Part shown: piece after piece, positions 33,199 through 41,728 of the stretch | How the letters are laid out: every line of letters begins with the position of its first letter | How positions within the stretch are numbered: position 1 is the first letter of the stretch | Assembly: GCA_035948855.1 (NCBI GenBank) | Contig: DASZIT010000035.1 | Span: 1 to 64,000, forward strand | Source: DASZIT01 sp035948855 | Lineage (GTDB): Bacteria > Actinomycetota > Acidimicrobiia > Acidimicrobiales > RAAP-2 | Reading direction: 5' to 3' | DNA: 64,000 bases | The notes under the pieces: model-generated | What the model was told of the DNA's origin: nothing | Seen by the model: the letters and a program-made list of their open reading frames with translations, nothing else | The model's database searches: none | Translations under genes and position numbers: made by a program

Positions 33199-33945
33199 GT
33201 GTCGCCCGACCGTTCACGATCTCGGCCGACCATCGTCCTCGTCCACGGGGCCATGTCCACCTCGGTGATGTGGGACGGGGTCATCGGGCTCCTCGACCAC
33301 GATGCCTTGGCCGTCGACCTGCCCGGTCGGCGCTACAAGCCCGCCGACCTCGGCACGGTTACCCGCGCCGATTGGATTCAATCGGTGTGCGACGACATCG
33401 AGGCCGCCGGGCTCGACGACGTGGTGCTGGTGGGCCATTCGTTGGCCGGATTCGTCATTCCCGGCGTGGCCGCCAGGCTCGATGGGAGGACGCGGGGTTT
33501 GATCTTTGTCACCGCCAACGTCCCGGCGGAGGGTCGGCCGCCGGTGGAGTTCATGCGAGCCGACCTGCGCGCCCGGACGATCGAACACCACGACGCGATC
33601 GTGGACCGGACTTCCGGCCGGACGCTCGGCGGGTTGCGACCGGGAGAGCCGCCGATCGTCACCGACCTCGAGTTGGTCGACGACGGACCAAGGCTGGGCC
33701 TGGAGGCACCGGGCCCGCTGTTCGAGCCGTTCAGCTGGGACGGATTTCCCACCCACCTGCCCCGGACCTACATTCGCTGCCTTCGCGACACGATGATCAC
33801 CCCGGCGTTGGTTGACACCATGGTCGTCAACATGGGGGGCGCCAAGCTGATCGACATCGATGCCGGCCACAATGTAGCCACCTGCGCCCCGGCCGAGCTC
33901 TCCGCCCTTCTCGACGCCTGTGCCATTGAGGCAAGATCGAAATGA
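33199..33945 (+). CDS. Alpha/beta hydrolase
   Basis: A 248-residue alpha/beta hydrolase, GTG start three bases after the ligase stop. HGAMSTSVMWDGV carries the oxyanion region, VLVGHSLAGFV the nucleophile Ser near residue 78, and IDAGHNVATCAP the catalytic His. It is related in layout to the hydrolase at 16784. In this operon it may cleave an ester, lactone or C-C bond of the ring-opened substrate. Confidence 0.88.
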   Translation: MSPDRSRSRPTIVLVHGAMSTSVMWDGVIGLLDHDALAVDLPGRRYKPADLGTVTRADWIQSVCDDIEAAGLDDVVLVGHSLAGFVIPGVAARLDGRTRGLIFVTANVPAEGRPPVEFMRADLRARTIEHHDAIVDRTSGRTLGGLRPGEPPIVTDLELVDDGPRLGLEAPGPLFEPFSWDGFPTHLPRTYIRCLRDTMITPALVDTMVVNMGGAKLIDIDAGHNVATCAPAELSALLDACAIEARSK

Positions 33946-33976
33946 CATTCTAGGATGGCGCGGTGAGGGCAACTCG

Positions 33977-34930
33977 ATGAGCCGGTTCCCGTTTCCGATG
34001 CCGTTCGGATGGTTCAAGGTGGCAATGCCCGAAGAGATCCCCGACGGCATGGTGGTGAATCGGCGAATGTTCGGCACCGACCTGATCCTGTGGCGGGACG
34101 GAGATGGCAACGTCGTCTGTCAAGAGGCATTCTGCGCCCATCTGGGTGCCCATCTCGGAGTTGGCGGCACGGTGGAATCGTCGTGCATCCGATGCCCGTT
34201 CCACGGCTGGGCCTGGGGCCCGGGCGGGGAGAATGTGGACATCCCGTACGCGACGCGGCCCAATCGGAAGGCCAAATTGAGGACCTATCCCACCCGTGAG
34301 CACGTCGGCATCGTCTTCGCCTGGTACCACCCTTCGGAGGCGTCTCCCCTGTGGGAGTTGATGAGCATCCCCGAATACGAGGACCCCGAGTTCGGCGAGT
34401 ACCAGGTGTTCGACTTCACCATCCGGACCTGTCTCCAAGAGTTGGGGGAAAACGGCTTCGATCACGCCCACTTCCAGTTTGTGCACAGCCATCCGAAGGT
34501 GGGGACGATCGAGAAGATCGAATTTCGAGGATTTGACCGAACGGTATTGACCTCTCAGAAATTTCCCTCGTCAAAGGGTCCAGTGGATGCCCGAATCGAC
34601 ATCTTCGGTCGTGGACCTGGCATGGCGGTCACCCGGTACCACGGCCTCATCGACGCGTCGCTGATCGGATGTAGCACCCCGATCGATGACGAGACGACGC
34701 ACCTGACCTTCCTTTTCTCGTTGAAGAACCCCGACCAGGACCAGCACGTGGCCAATATCGCCAAAGCGTTCGTCAGTTCGGTCACTTCCGAGGTGGCCCA
34801 GGACATTCCCATCTGGGAGAACAAGCGGTATCAGCCGGTCCCGGCCCTGGCTTCGAGCGAGAAGCCGATCACCCAGTTCCGCCAATGGTTCAAACAGTTC
34901 TACATCGAAGAAACCGGAGCGAAATCATGA
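33977..34930 (+). CDS. KshA-like Rieske non-heme iron oxygenase
   Basis: A 317-residue oxygenase component similar to 3-ketosteroid 9-alpha-hydroxylase KshA. The Rieske [2Fe-2S] motif C-x-H-x17-C-x2-H (CAH... CPFH) is at about residues 48-70, and the mononuclear iron site N-x2-D-x2-H-x4-H (ENGFDHAHFQFVH) near 160. It would insert oxygen into a ring with electrons from a separate reductase, which is not in the window. ATG at 33977 chosen; GTG at 33963 is out of frame. Its stop overlaps the P450 start (ATGA), so the two monooxygenases are made together. Confidence 0.88.
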   Translation: MSRFPFPMPFGWFKVAMPEEIPDGMVVNRRMFGTDLILWRDGDGNVVCQEAFCAHLGAHLGVGGTVESSCIRCPFHGWAWGPGGENVDIPYATRPNRKAKLRTYPTREHVGIVFAWYHPSEASPLWELMSIPEYEDPEFGEYQVFDFTIRTCLQELGENGFDHAHFQFVHSHPKVGTIEKIEFRGFDRTVLTSQKFPSSKGPVDARIDIFGRGPGMAVTRYHGLIDASLIGCSTPIDDETTHLTFLFSLKNPDQDQHVANIAKAFVSSVTSEVAQDIPIWENKRYQPVPALASSEKPITQFRQWFKQFYIEETGAKS

Positions 34931-36174
34931 TCAGCACCAACTCCGATGGCGAAGGTGGCGGAGCCGCTCGGGGTGCGCCGGCCCCGCCTGACGGCGTGTA
35001 CTGGGATCCGTTCGACGAATCGCTGAAAGCCGATCCCCATCCTCGATGGCGACGTCTGCGCGACGAGGCCCCCGTCTACTACAACGAGACATACGACTTC
35101 TGGGCCCTCAGCCGGTTCGACGATGTGGAGCGGGCTCACCGGGATCCCAAGGTCTATAGCTCGGCCCACGGCACCGTCCTTGAGATGATGACGGAGGAGG
35201 CTCTAGGTCAAGGGATGATGATCTTCCTCGACCCGCCCGAGCACACCGTCCTCCGGAGGCTGGTGTCGAAAGCATTCACGCCCCGGCGGGTGGCAGAGCT
35301 CGAAGGGGAGATCCGCACACTGTGTGTCCGGCTTCTCGACGTCCAGCGCGGACAGGCCAGCTTCGACTATGTACAGGACTTCGGTGCCCAGCTTCCGGCT
35401 TACGTGATTGCCGCGCTGCTCGGAGTACCACCGTCCGACCGCGACCCGGTCCGTCACCACATCGACGAGATGTTCCATATCGAGCCTGGGGTCGGAATGG
35501 CCAATGACGTCTCCATGGCGGCGGGAATTTGGCTGGCCGAATACATGGACAGCCAACTCAACGAGCGGCGAACCAGTCCTGGTGACGACATGTTCACCGA
35601 CCTGGTGCAGGCAGAAATCACCGATCAAGCGGGCACCACCCGGCGCCTGACGCCAGAGGAGAGCACGGAATTCGCCCTCTTGATCATCGGAGCCGGAACC
35701 GAAACCGTTGCCCGATTGCTGGGCTGGGCCGGACTGCTGCTGGCCGATCATCCCGACCAGCTGGCCGATCTGGCCAGCGATCTGTCACTGATTCCCAACG
35801 CCGTCGAGGAATTGCTCCGCTATGAGTCGCCGTCGCCGGTGCAGGGCCGATGGTTGACCGAGGAGGTTGAACTGCACGGGCAGGTCATCCCGGTCGACTC
35901 GAAGGTACTGCTGCTGACCGGATCGGCGGGCCGCGACGATCGGGTCTACCCGGAGGCGGACCGTTTCGACGTCCGACGCACTTTCAAACTGCACGTTGCT
36001 TTCGGCTACGGGATCCACTTCTGCCTGGGTGCCGCTTTGGCCCGCATGGAAGGCAAGGTCGCGCTGGAGGAGACCCTCAAGCGGTACAAGACCTGGACGG
36101 TTGACAAAGAGCGCGCCGTGCCCCTCCATACCAGCACCGTCCGCGGCTACAAGGAACTGCCGATCAACGTCTGA
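34927..36174 (+). CDS. Cytochrome P450
   Basis: A 415-residue soluble bacterial P450. The I-helix oxygen-binding motif IIGAGTETVARL is near residue 258, the K-helix ExxR in EELLRYESP near 298, and the heme Cys loop FGYGIHFCLGAAL near 360. It is similar in layout to the mycobacterial CYP123-142-like groups but no subfamily is claimed. The ATG at 34927 overlaps the Rieske stop. It requires a ferredoxin and reductase encoded elsewhere. Confidence 0.94.
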   Translation: MISTNSDGEGGGAARGAPAPPDGVYWDPFDESLKADPHPRWRRLRDEAPVYYNETYDFWALSRFDDVERAHRDPKVYSSAHGTVLEMMTEEALGQGMMIFLDPPEHTVLRRLVSKAFTPRRVAELEGEIRTLCVRLLDVQRGQASFDYVQDFGAQLPAYVIAALLGVPPSDRDPVRHHIDEMFHIEPGVGMANDVSMAAGIWLAEYMDSQLNERRTSPGDDMFTDLVQAEITDQAGTTRRLTPEESTEFALLIIGAGTETVARLLGWAGLLLADHPDQLADLASDLSLIPNAVEELLRYESPSPVQGRWLTEEVELHGQVIPVDSKVLLLTGSAGRDDRVYPEADRFDVRRTFKLHVAFGYGIHFCLGAALARMEGKVALEETLKRYKTWTVDKERAVPLHTSTVRGYKELPINV

Positions 36175-36310
36175 CCCCGGAGGTATCCGGACGGCTGAGC
36201 GGGCCGTGCCGCATTGCTTAGCCCTGGTCACTCGGTCCAGCTTCGACCGGGTACGAGCGGTTCCTCCCTTGCTTGCCACCGGACCCGGCCCGTGGCTACA
36301 ATCACCGGAG

Positions 36311-36328
36311 CTTTATATTATATACGTT
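36311..36328. promoter_or_regulatory. GTAY-N3-ATATT site C
   Basis: On the minus strand it reads AACGTATATAATATAAAG; its first 14 bases are identical to site E upstream of the amidohydrolase at 59202. It lies 137 bases after the P450 stop and 417 bases before the next gene, so it may drive a long-leader transcript. Confidence 0.5.
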
Positions 36329-36565
36329 CCTGCGATCGAGGTCGGCGGTTGCCTCACGCGACGATCTCCAGAGGGGGACAGCTTCCGACTTTAGACATGC
36401 TTAGGACCCGGGACGCGACGGCGACCCGAGTACACATCTGGAGGCAACGTTAACCCTGGACATCCCCCGTGTCGTGGGTCGACGAACCTCCGGAACCGTG
36501 GCGGGTCAACTTCTCCGCCCCGGTCAACGTGCCGGAACAATGCTCCGACACGAGATATGGCCCTC

Positions 36566-36586
36566 CGGTCCCCCTTCGGGGGGCCG
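36566..36586. other. Strong GC hairpin
   Basis: CGGTCCCCC, loop TTC, GGGGGGCCG: a nine-base stem with one G-T pair. No T-run follows, so it is not a standard intrinsic terminator; it may be part of an RNA leader for the gene at 36745. Confidence 0.4.
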
Positions 36587-36744
36587 TATCGCGTCCCGGT
36601 CAGGAGCCGCGTAACCGATGAACAGTGAGCGGGGCGAAGACCAGGATGATCCCGGCCACCACAGCCGGGATGGGGCAATGAGTGGCGAGTCGCTACGGTG
36701 GTGTTACAGCACGGGCCGGCAACCAGAGCGATCGGAGACAGGCG

Positions 36745-37194
36745 ATGACCACGAAGTCAGATTTTTCGGTGGAAGAGTGGGATCTCATCCTCGAAGCGCC
36801 CCCCAGTGCTGGGATGATCGTGGTCACCGCCCAACGGGGGGGCGCGTTCCGAGAGGCCATCGCCATGGCCAAGGCCTATGTAGAGGCGCGCCGGCAGCAT
36901 GGCGAGAGCGAGTTACTCGATGAGATCGTCGCCGCCAAGCCTGAGCGGGACCACACCCGCTATCACTCACCCGAAGAGCTCAAGGATCACGGCCTTCAGC
37001 ACCTGCGTGACTCGGTCGCCCTGCTCGAGGGCAAGGCCACGCCGACGGAGGTGGACGAGTATCGCCGGTTCATCGTCAGCCTGTCCCAGGCCGTCGCGTC
37101 GGCTCACCGTGAGCACGGTCAGGAAGTGAGCGAGGCCGAGCGGGCGGCGATCGATGACATCACCGTGGCTCTGAACCCATCACCGGGGAACTGA
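36745..37194 (+). CDS. Conserved protein of unknown function
   Basis: Not recognised. It encodes 149 residues from ATG 36745. The N-terminal half is distinctive (EEWDLILEAPPSAGMIVVTA, then GGAFREAIAMAKAYVEARRQ) and the C-terminal half is helical and charged (LLEGKATPTEVDEYRRFIVS, SLSQAVASAHREHGQEVSE). It is probably an all-helical cytoplasmic protein. It stands alone, preceded by the 570-base non-coding region, and converges on the amidohydrolase at 37233. The longer open frame to 36682 lacks a good start. Confidence 0.75.
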   Translation: MTTKSDFSVEEWDLILEAPPSAGMIVVTAQRGGAFREAIAMAKAYVEARRQHGESELLDEIVAAKPERDHTRYHSPEELKDHGLQHLRDSVALLEGKATPTEVDEYRRFIVSLSQAVASAHREHGQEVSEAERAAIDDITVALNPSPGN

Positions 37195-37232
37195 TCACCG
37201 CCTGGTGTCGGGCGAGCCACCGATAAGTCGTA

Positions 37233-38516
37233 TTAAGCCGTAGCCTCGGCGGCGATTCTCGCCAGATCTGTACCCTTGCCGCTTCGTTCAATGCGACCGG
37301 TGTCAAAGGATTGGATTGACACATCGTGACCCGCAGCCTCGGCCCGCAGCGCCGCAACCGTGCTCTGCTCCCGGGAGCGGTGCGCGAACGGATCGAACGA
37401 GAACCAACGACACGCGTTTTGCCAGGAGATCTTGTCGAGCTCGTCCTTGGGAACATCGGCGGCGACCTGGGCGAGCTCCTCAGGGGCATTGGGCCAGGAC
37501 GAGTCCGAGTGGGGGTAGTCGCATTCCCAGGCGATGTTGTCCATTCCGATGTGGTGGCGGAGTTCAATCCCGATCGGATCCGAAATGAAGCAAGTGAGAA
37601 AGTGCTGGCGAAACACTTCGCTGGGCAACTTGCCACCGAAGTCCTGTCCCGTCCATCCCGAGTGCATGTCGTAGGTCCGGTCGATCCGATCGAGGAAATA
37701 GGGGATCCAGCCGGTCCCCCCTTCGGACAGCGCGATCCGGATTTCCGGGAACGACTTGAGCACCCGCGACCACAGCAGATCCGATGCCGCGCTGCAGATG
37801 TTCATCGGCTGCAAGGTGATCATGACGTCGATCGGGGCGTCGGGCGCAGTGAAGGCCAGCTCTCCCGACGAGCCCAGATGGATGGAGAGCACTACCTGCT
37901 CGTCGCAGAGCGCCTTCCAGAGCGGATCCCATGATTCACTGTGAAAACTGGGGAAGCCGAGCTTGTGGGGGTTTTCGGTGAAGGTCAGCGAATGACACCC
38001 TTTGGCCGCCACCCTTCGCACTTCCTCGGCGCAGAGGTCCGGGTCCCACAGAACGGGGAGGGCCATGGGAATGAACCGACCCGGGTAGGAGCCGCACCAC
38101 TCGTCGATGTGCCAGTCGTTGTAGGCCCGGAGGACTGAAAGTGCCAGTTCTTTGTCCTGGCAGGCGGCGAATAGCCGGGCACTGAATCCCGGAAACGATG
38201 GAAAGTTCATCGAACCGAGGACGCCACCGGCATTCATGTCCTTGACCCGCTCATGGATGTCGAAGCATCCAGGTCGCATCTCCTCGAAGGCCGTCGGTTC
38301 AATGCCGTACTCGTCCTTGGGCCGACCGGCCACGGCATTCAGGCCGATGTTGGGGATCTTGGTCCCGTTGAACATCCAGACGTCGCTACCGTCGGAAAGG
38401 CGCTCGACACGGGGAGCGAGATCCTGAAACTTGGCCGGTAGTCGGCCGTCGAACAGGGTCGGTGGCTCAACCACATGATCGTCCACGCTGACCATGATCA
38501 GCTCATCGGCGTGCAT
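37233..38516 (-). CDS. Amidohydrolase (Amidohydro_2) 1
   Basis: A 427-residue metal-dependent TIM-barrel hydrolase/decarboxylase of the ACMSD-like Amidohydro_2 group. It starts with the metal motif VSVDDHVVEP, has MNFPSFPGFS near residue 108 and CDYPHSDSSWPN near 345. A C-terminal extension (FSFDPFAHR... TVAALRAEA) is shared with the partial protein at the right edge. Related enzymes cleave C-C bonds or decarboxylate ring-fission products. It is preceded by AT-rich site I and a direct repeat. Confidence 0.88.
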   Translation of the reverse strand: MHADELIMVSVDDHVVEPPTLFDGRLPAKFQDLAPRVERLSDGSDVWMFNGTKIPNIGLNAVAGRPKDEYGIEPTAFEEMRPGCFDIHERVKDMNAGGVLGSMNFPSFPGFSARLFAACQDKELALSVLRAYNDWHIDEWCGSYPGRFIPMALPVLWDPDLCAEEVRRVAAKGCHSLTFTENPHKLGFPSFHSESWDPLWKALCDEQVVLSIHLGSSGELAFTAPDAPIDVMITLQPMNICSAASDLLWSRVLKSFPEIRIALSEGGTGWIPYFLDRIDRTYDMHSGWTGQDFGGKLPSEVFRQHFLTCFISDPIGIELRHHIGMDNIAWECDYPHSDSSWPNAPEELAQVAADVPKDELDKISWQNACRWFSFDPFAHRSREQSTVAALRAEAAGHDVSIQSFDTGRIERSGKGTDLARIAAEATA

Positions 38517-38548
38517 GGCAACTCCTTCCTGACGGTGATCCGGGTCTA

Positions 38549-38598
38549 CGATTGAATCCTAGTTCGAAACGATGAATCCGCAATCAAATATGGGATAC
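38549..38598. promoter_or_regulatory. GTAY-N3-ATATT site I with nearby direct repeat
   Basis: On the minus strand GTATCCCATATTTGA occupies 38598-38584. A direct repeat CGATTGAATCC (38549) / CGATGAATCC (38570), two helical turns apart, lies between it and the amidohydrolase start at 38516. Both are candidate regulator sites. Confidence 0.5.
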
Positions 38599-38629
38599 TC
38601 GCCATTCCGCAGGTGGGCAAGGGCTATCG

Positions 38630-39448
38630 CTACAGCCGACCATCGGTCCGCAGCTCCTCGGGGACCCAGGATGGCTGCCGTCTCTCCTTGAAGGCGAGCC
38701 ATCCCTCGACGCACTCCGGTCCGGCCAGGCTCTCATCCATCGACATCCGGTCGTAGTGGCCGTAGCCCTCGTTGATCACCCGCTTGACGACCGACCGCGC
38801 CTGCGGCGCACTGCGGCAGCAGGCCTCGAGGGCCTCGATGGCCTCGTCGAGCACGCGGTCGGGAGAAGTTATCCGGGAGACGATGCCCCATGCGCAGGCT
38901 TCCGCGGCGGTCACCGTCCGGCCGGTGAAGAGCATGTCCCGGGCGCGGGCTGGGCCTATCTGCGCGGGGAGGTAGGCGGCATACCCGGTGTCTGCGATCC
39001 CCCGGTACAGCTCCGGGCACCGGAAGGTTGCCCCCTCGCTGGCCACGGCAACATCGGAAAGCATGGCCATGAGGAGTCCGCCGCCTTGGCAGATGCCATT
39101 CACCGCGCTGACCACCGGCTTGTGTGAGTTCCGGATCGCCTCGAACGGCACGATGTCCATGCCCAGCAGCCGGGATACCCCACCCCAGTCGTCCACGGTG
39201 GCACCGCCGAGATCACCACCCGGAATGAATACGTCGCCGGTGCCGGTCAGCAACATCCCGGCCAGTTCGGGATCGCGATTTACGAGGTCGACGGCATAGC
39301 GGACGGCGAAGTACATCGACGCGGTCATCGCGTTCCGGGCCTCGGGACGGTCCACGATGCAATAGGCCAGCGGGCCGTGCCGCTCGAACCGCACGAAAGG
39401 GGTGCCGAGCCAGTCGCCCTCGGGCGGGCGGGGGGTGTCCTCGGTCAT
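38630..39448 (-). CDS. Enoyl-CoA hydratase/isomerase family protein
   Basis: A 272-residue crotonase. GMLLTGTGDVFIPGGDLGG gives the oxyanion hole and CQGGGLLMAMLSDVAVA the second block, where Glu144 of rat hydratase is replaced by Leu; the Glu164 equivalent is present (FRCPELYRG). It is probably an isomerase or other crotonase reaction. The ATG at 39448 was chosen because earlier in-frame residues belong to the antisense of the TetR end. It follows the TetR gene (34 bases), possibly in one transcript. Confidence 0.86.
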   Translation of the reverse strand: MTEDTPRPPEGDWLGTPFVRFERHGPLAYCIVDRPEARNAMTASMYFAVRYAVDLVNRDPELAGMLLTGTGDVFIPGGDLGGATVDDWGGVSRLLGMDIVPFEAIRNSHKPVVSAVNGICQGGGLLMAMLSDVAVASEGATFRCPELYRGIADTGYAAYLPAQIGPARARDMLFTGRTVTAAEACAWGIVSRITSPDRVLDEAIEALEACCRSAPQARSVVKRVINEGYGHYDRMSMDESLAGPECVEGWLAFKERRQPSWVPEELRTDGRL

Positions 39449-39482
39449 CGGTCGACTCCCTCTCTGCCACTCGGCAGTGCGA

Positions 39483-40130
39483 TCATGCTTCGAATGCCCG
39501 GGCCACCAGGTCGTGCAGGTCCTCGAGCGGTAGACGCTCGGGCGCGTCGGGCTCGTCCGAGATGACTGACGGATCTGAAGCCTGATACGAAGCGATGAGC
39601 CCGCTGAACAGGTGGGCGAGGACCGCGGGGTCACCCGGGTGAAAATGGCCGGATCGTTGCCCGCGGCTGATCAACTCGGTTTGCAGTCGCATCGACTCGT
39701 CATAGTTCCCGGCGATGGAAGCGTCCAGCTCACCCGGCTCGGACACCAGCGCCACGTTGGTGTAGCGCAGGAAGAGCCGGCCGAACTGAGGATGCTCCCG
39801 AAAGAATCCGACCTGGAACTCGACCAGGCGGTGAAGCTTGTCCGCCGCCGAGCCGGATCCTTTCAGAATGGCCCGCATCTCCGGCATGAATTCGTCGCCT
39901 CGGCGCACGAATACTTGGCTGAACAAGTCTTCTTTCCCCTCGAAGAACGAGTACACCGATCCCACCGAATATTCCGCAAGTTCGGCGATCTCGTTCAGGG
40001 TGGCATCGTGAAATCCCTTTTCGCCGAAGACCCGCTCGGCCGCGTCCAGGAGCTGGGCTCGGCTCAACTCCTGATGGCGTTCACGGCGGAGGTCCCGCCG
40101 ACTCGGTGTATCAAGCCCCTTCGCCGTCAT
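39483..40130 (-). CDS. TetR-family regulator
   Basis: A 215-residue TetR protein. HTH at residues 20-70 (LSRAQLLDAAERVFGEKGFHDATLNEI... SVGSVYSFFEGKEDLFSQV); the C-terminal domain resembles TetR_C proteins of fatty-acid-type regulators. ATG 40130 with GAGGGAG upstream is preferred over a TTG at 40172. A palindrome GTTGA-N8-TCAAC lies 58 bases upstream, suggesting autoregulation. It is followed by ECH. Confidence 0.9.
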   Translation of the reverse strand: MTAKGLDTPSRRDLRRERHQELSRAQLLDAAERVFGEKGFHDATLNEIAELAEYSVGSVYSFFEGKEDLFSQVFVRRGDEFMPEMRAILKGSGSAADKLHRLVEFQVGFFREHPQFGRLFLRYTNVALVSEPGELDASIAGNYDESMRLQTELISRGQRSGHFHPGDPAVLAHLFSGLIASYQASDPSVISDEPDAPERLPLEDLHDLVARAFEA

Positions 40131-40187
40131 CGCTGCTGCTCCCTCGTTTCCGCCTTGTTGACAGGAGTCCAAGCACCAGTGCCCATC

Positions 40188-40205
40188 GTTGAGTGCTGAT
40201 TCAAC
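40188..40205. promoter_or_regulatory. Candidate TetR operator GTTGA-N8-TCAAC
   Basis: Arms GTTGA (40188-40192) and TCAAC (40201-40205) are exact complements. It lies between the TetR start (40130) and the aldehyde-dehydrogenase stop (40250), in the only non-coding gap there. No second copy was noticed. Confidence 0.5.
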
Positions 40206-40249
40206 CTACTTGATCGAGGTTCCAGCCACGGTCCAAAAGACAGCTCGGA

Positions 40250-41728
40250 TCAGGCGCCCTCGGCCATCGCTTTGATCTCGAGATACTCCTCGAAGCCAGC
40301 CCGGCCCATCTCTCGACCGACGCCGCTCTGCTTGTAGCCCCCGAACGGAACGTCCGGCGAGTAATAGACCCCTCCGTTCACCGAGACGGTGCCCGTCCGC
40401 AGCCGCCGGGCCACTGCCCGTGCCCGCTCGATCGAGCCACCGACCACTGCGCCCGACAAGCCGTAGATGGAATCGTTGGCCACCCCGATGGCGTCATCGT
40501 CGCCATCGTGGGGCTGGACCACCAGCACCGGGCCGAAGATCTCTTCGTGGGCAACGGTGGCGTCACGGCCCACATTCACCAGTACCGTCGGTTCCACGAA
40601 ATAACCGCGAGGGAGGTGAGCGGGGATACCACCGCCCAATGCCACCGTCGCCCCTTCGGCGATACCGGTGTCGACGTATCCGAGCACTCGCTGGCGTTGT
40701 CGCTCGCTCACCAGTGGACCCATCATCATCGACGGGTCCGCGGGGTCGCCGTAGGACATGCTCCCCACTGCCTCGATGACGGCCTCGAGTCCCTCGTCGA
40801 ACCGACTCCGGGGCAGAAGCAGGCGGCTGGTGACCGCACATCCTTGCCCGGCATGGGTGGTGATCTGGAACGCAACCCCGGCCACCGCCGAAGCCACGTC
40901 GGCGTCATCGAGCACGATAAAGGCAGACTTGCCGCCGAGTTCGAGGAAGACCTTCTTGATGGTGGGGGCCGCGACCCTCATCACATTTCGCCCGGTGACC
41001 GTCGATCCCGTGAACGAAACCATGTCGACCCGGGGATCCTCGGCCAGCTGCTGGCCAATGAGATGATCGGAGGACGTCACCACATTCAGGACCCCGCGGG
41101 GTAGGTCGGTCTCCTCGGCCACGATCCGACCCAGCAGGGTGGCCGCCCACGGCGTGTCGGGAGCCGGCTTGAGCACCACCGTGTTGCCGGCGGCGAGCGC
41201 CGGTATGCACTTCGCCAGATTGATCTGCATCGGGAAATTCCACGGGGTGATCGCACCGACCACGCCGACGGGTTCCCGGCGGATGGTCCGGTGGGTACGA
41301 CGGCCGAACGGTTCGGCCACGCCCAGATCCTCTTCCCATTGATATCGCTCGAGAAGGTCGGCAACCCAGGCCACGCCGTCGATGGGCGACGCCAGCTGCG
41401 GACCGTAGGTGAGAAGTACCGGACAGCCGACCTCGGCGACCAGCGTCCCTCGTAGCTCCTCGGCATGCCGGAGGAGGCCCTCGTGCACCTGGCGGAGGCA
41501 GCGGAGCCGCAGGGCGGCGTCCGTCGACCAGGTCGTCTCATCGAAGGCGGCTCGGGCGGCCCCGATGGCCGCGTCCATCTCGGCGTGGGAGCCGTCGGCG
41601 ACGGTGCCGATGATCTCCTCGGTGACCGGGTTGACGTTGTCGAAGCGAGCTCCGTCGGCGGCCTCGATGAGGCTGCCCCCGACGAACATGCGCTCCTCGC
41701 GCCATAGCGAGGTGGATGTATCAGTCAC
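40250..41728 (-). CDS. NAD(P)-dependent aldehyde dehydrogenase
   Basis: A 492-residue ALDH-superfamily enzyme. PWNFP near residue 162, NAD-site FTGSTVTG near 240, catalytic Glu in LELGGKS near 263, and nucleophile Cys in HAGQGC near 298 are intact. It oxidises an aldehyde to the acid. It overlaps the upstream SDR (41725) by four bases, suggesting stepwise alcohol-to-aldehyde/ketone-to-acid oxidation in the same operon. Confidence 0.95.
   Translation of the reverse strand: MTDTSTSLWREERMFVGGSLIEAADGARFDNVNPVTEEIIGTVADGSHAEMDAAIGAARAAFDETTWSTDAALRLRCLRQVHEGLLRHAEELRGTLVAEVGCPVLLTYGPQLASPIDGVAWVADLLERYQWEEDLGVAEPFGRRTHRTIRREPVGVVGAITPWNFPMQINLAKCIPALAAGNTVVLKPAPDTPWAATLLGRIVAEETDLPRGVLNVVTSSDHLIGQQLAEDPRVDMVSFTGSTVTGRNVMRVAAPTIKKVFLELGGKSAFIVLDDADVASAVAGVAFQITTHAGQGCAVTSRLLLPRSRFDEGLEAVIEAVGSMSYGDPADPSMMMGPLVSERQRQRVLGYVDTGIAEGATVALGGGIPAHLPRGYFVEPTVLVNVGRDATVAHEEIFGPVLVVQPHDGDDDAIGVANDSIYGLSGAVVGGSIERARAVARRLRTGTVSVNGGVYYSPDVPFGGYKQSGVGREMGRAGFEEYLEIKAMAEGA

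Larger units (their letters stand above)
36175..36744 (+). other. 570-base intergenic region, no protein-like frame
   Basis: This is the only gap above 300 bases. No frame on either strand looks protein-like. It holds AT-rich site C (36311-36328), then a GC-rich stretch with several pairing elements: CGTGTCG (36468) with CGACACG (36546), an inner GGCGG (36500) with CCGCC (36515), and a hairpin at 36566-36586. A structured leader or small RNA in front of the gene at 36745 is possible. Confidence 0.5.

Noticed and set aside
36175..36744. tRNA or attachment-site remnant in the large gap
   Set aside because: No T-loop GTTCRA, cloverleaf or CCA end found by eye, and no integrase nearby.
38560..38572. 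KstR-like operator (AGTTCGAAAC) upstream of amidohydrolase 1
   Set aside because: The KstR pattern requires TNNAAC-N2-GTTNNA-type arms; this is only a short TTCGAA palindrome.
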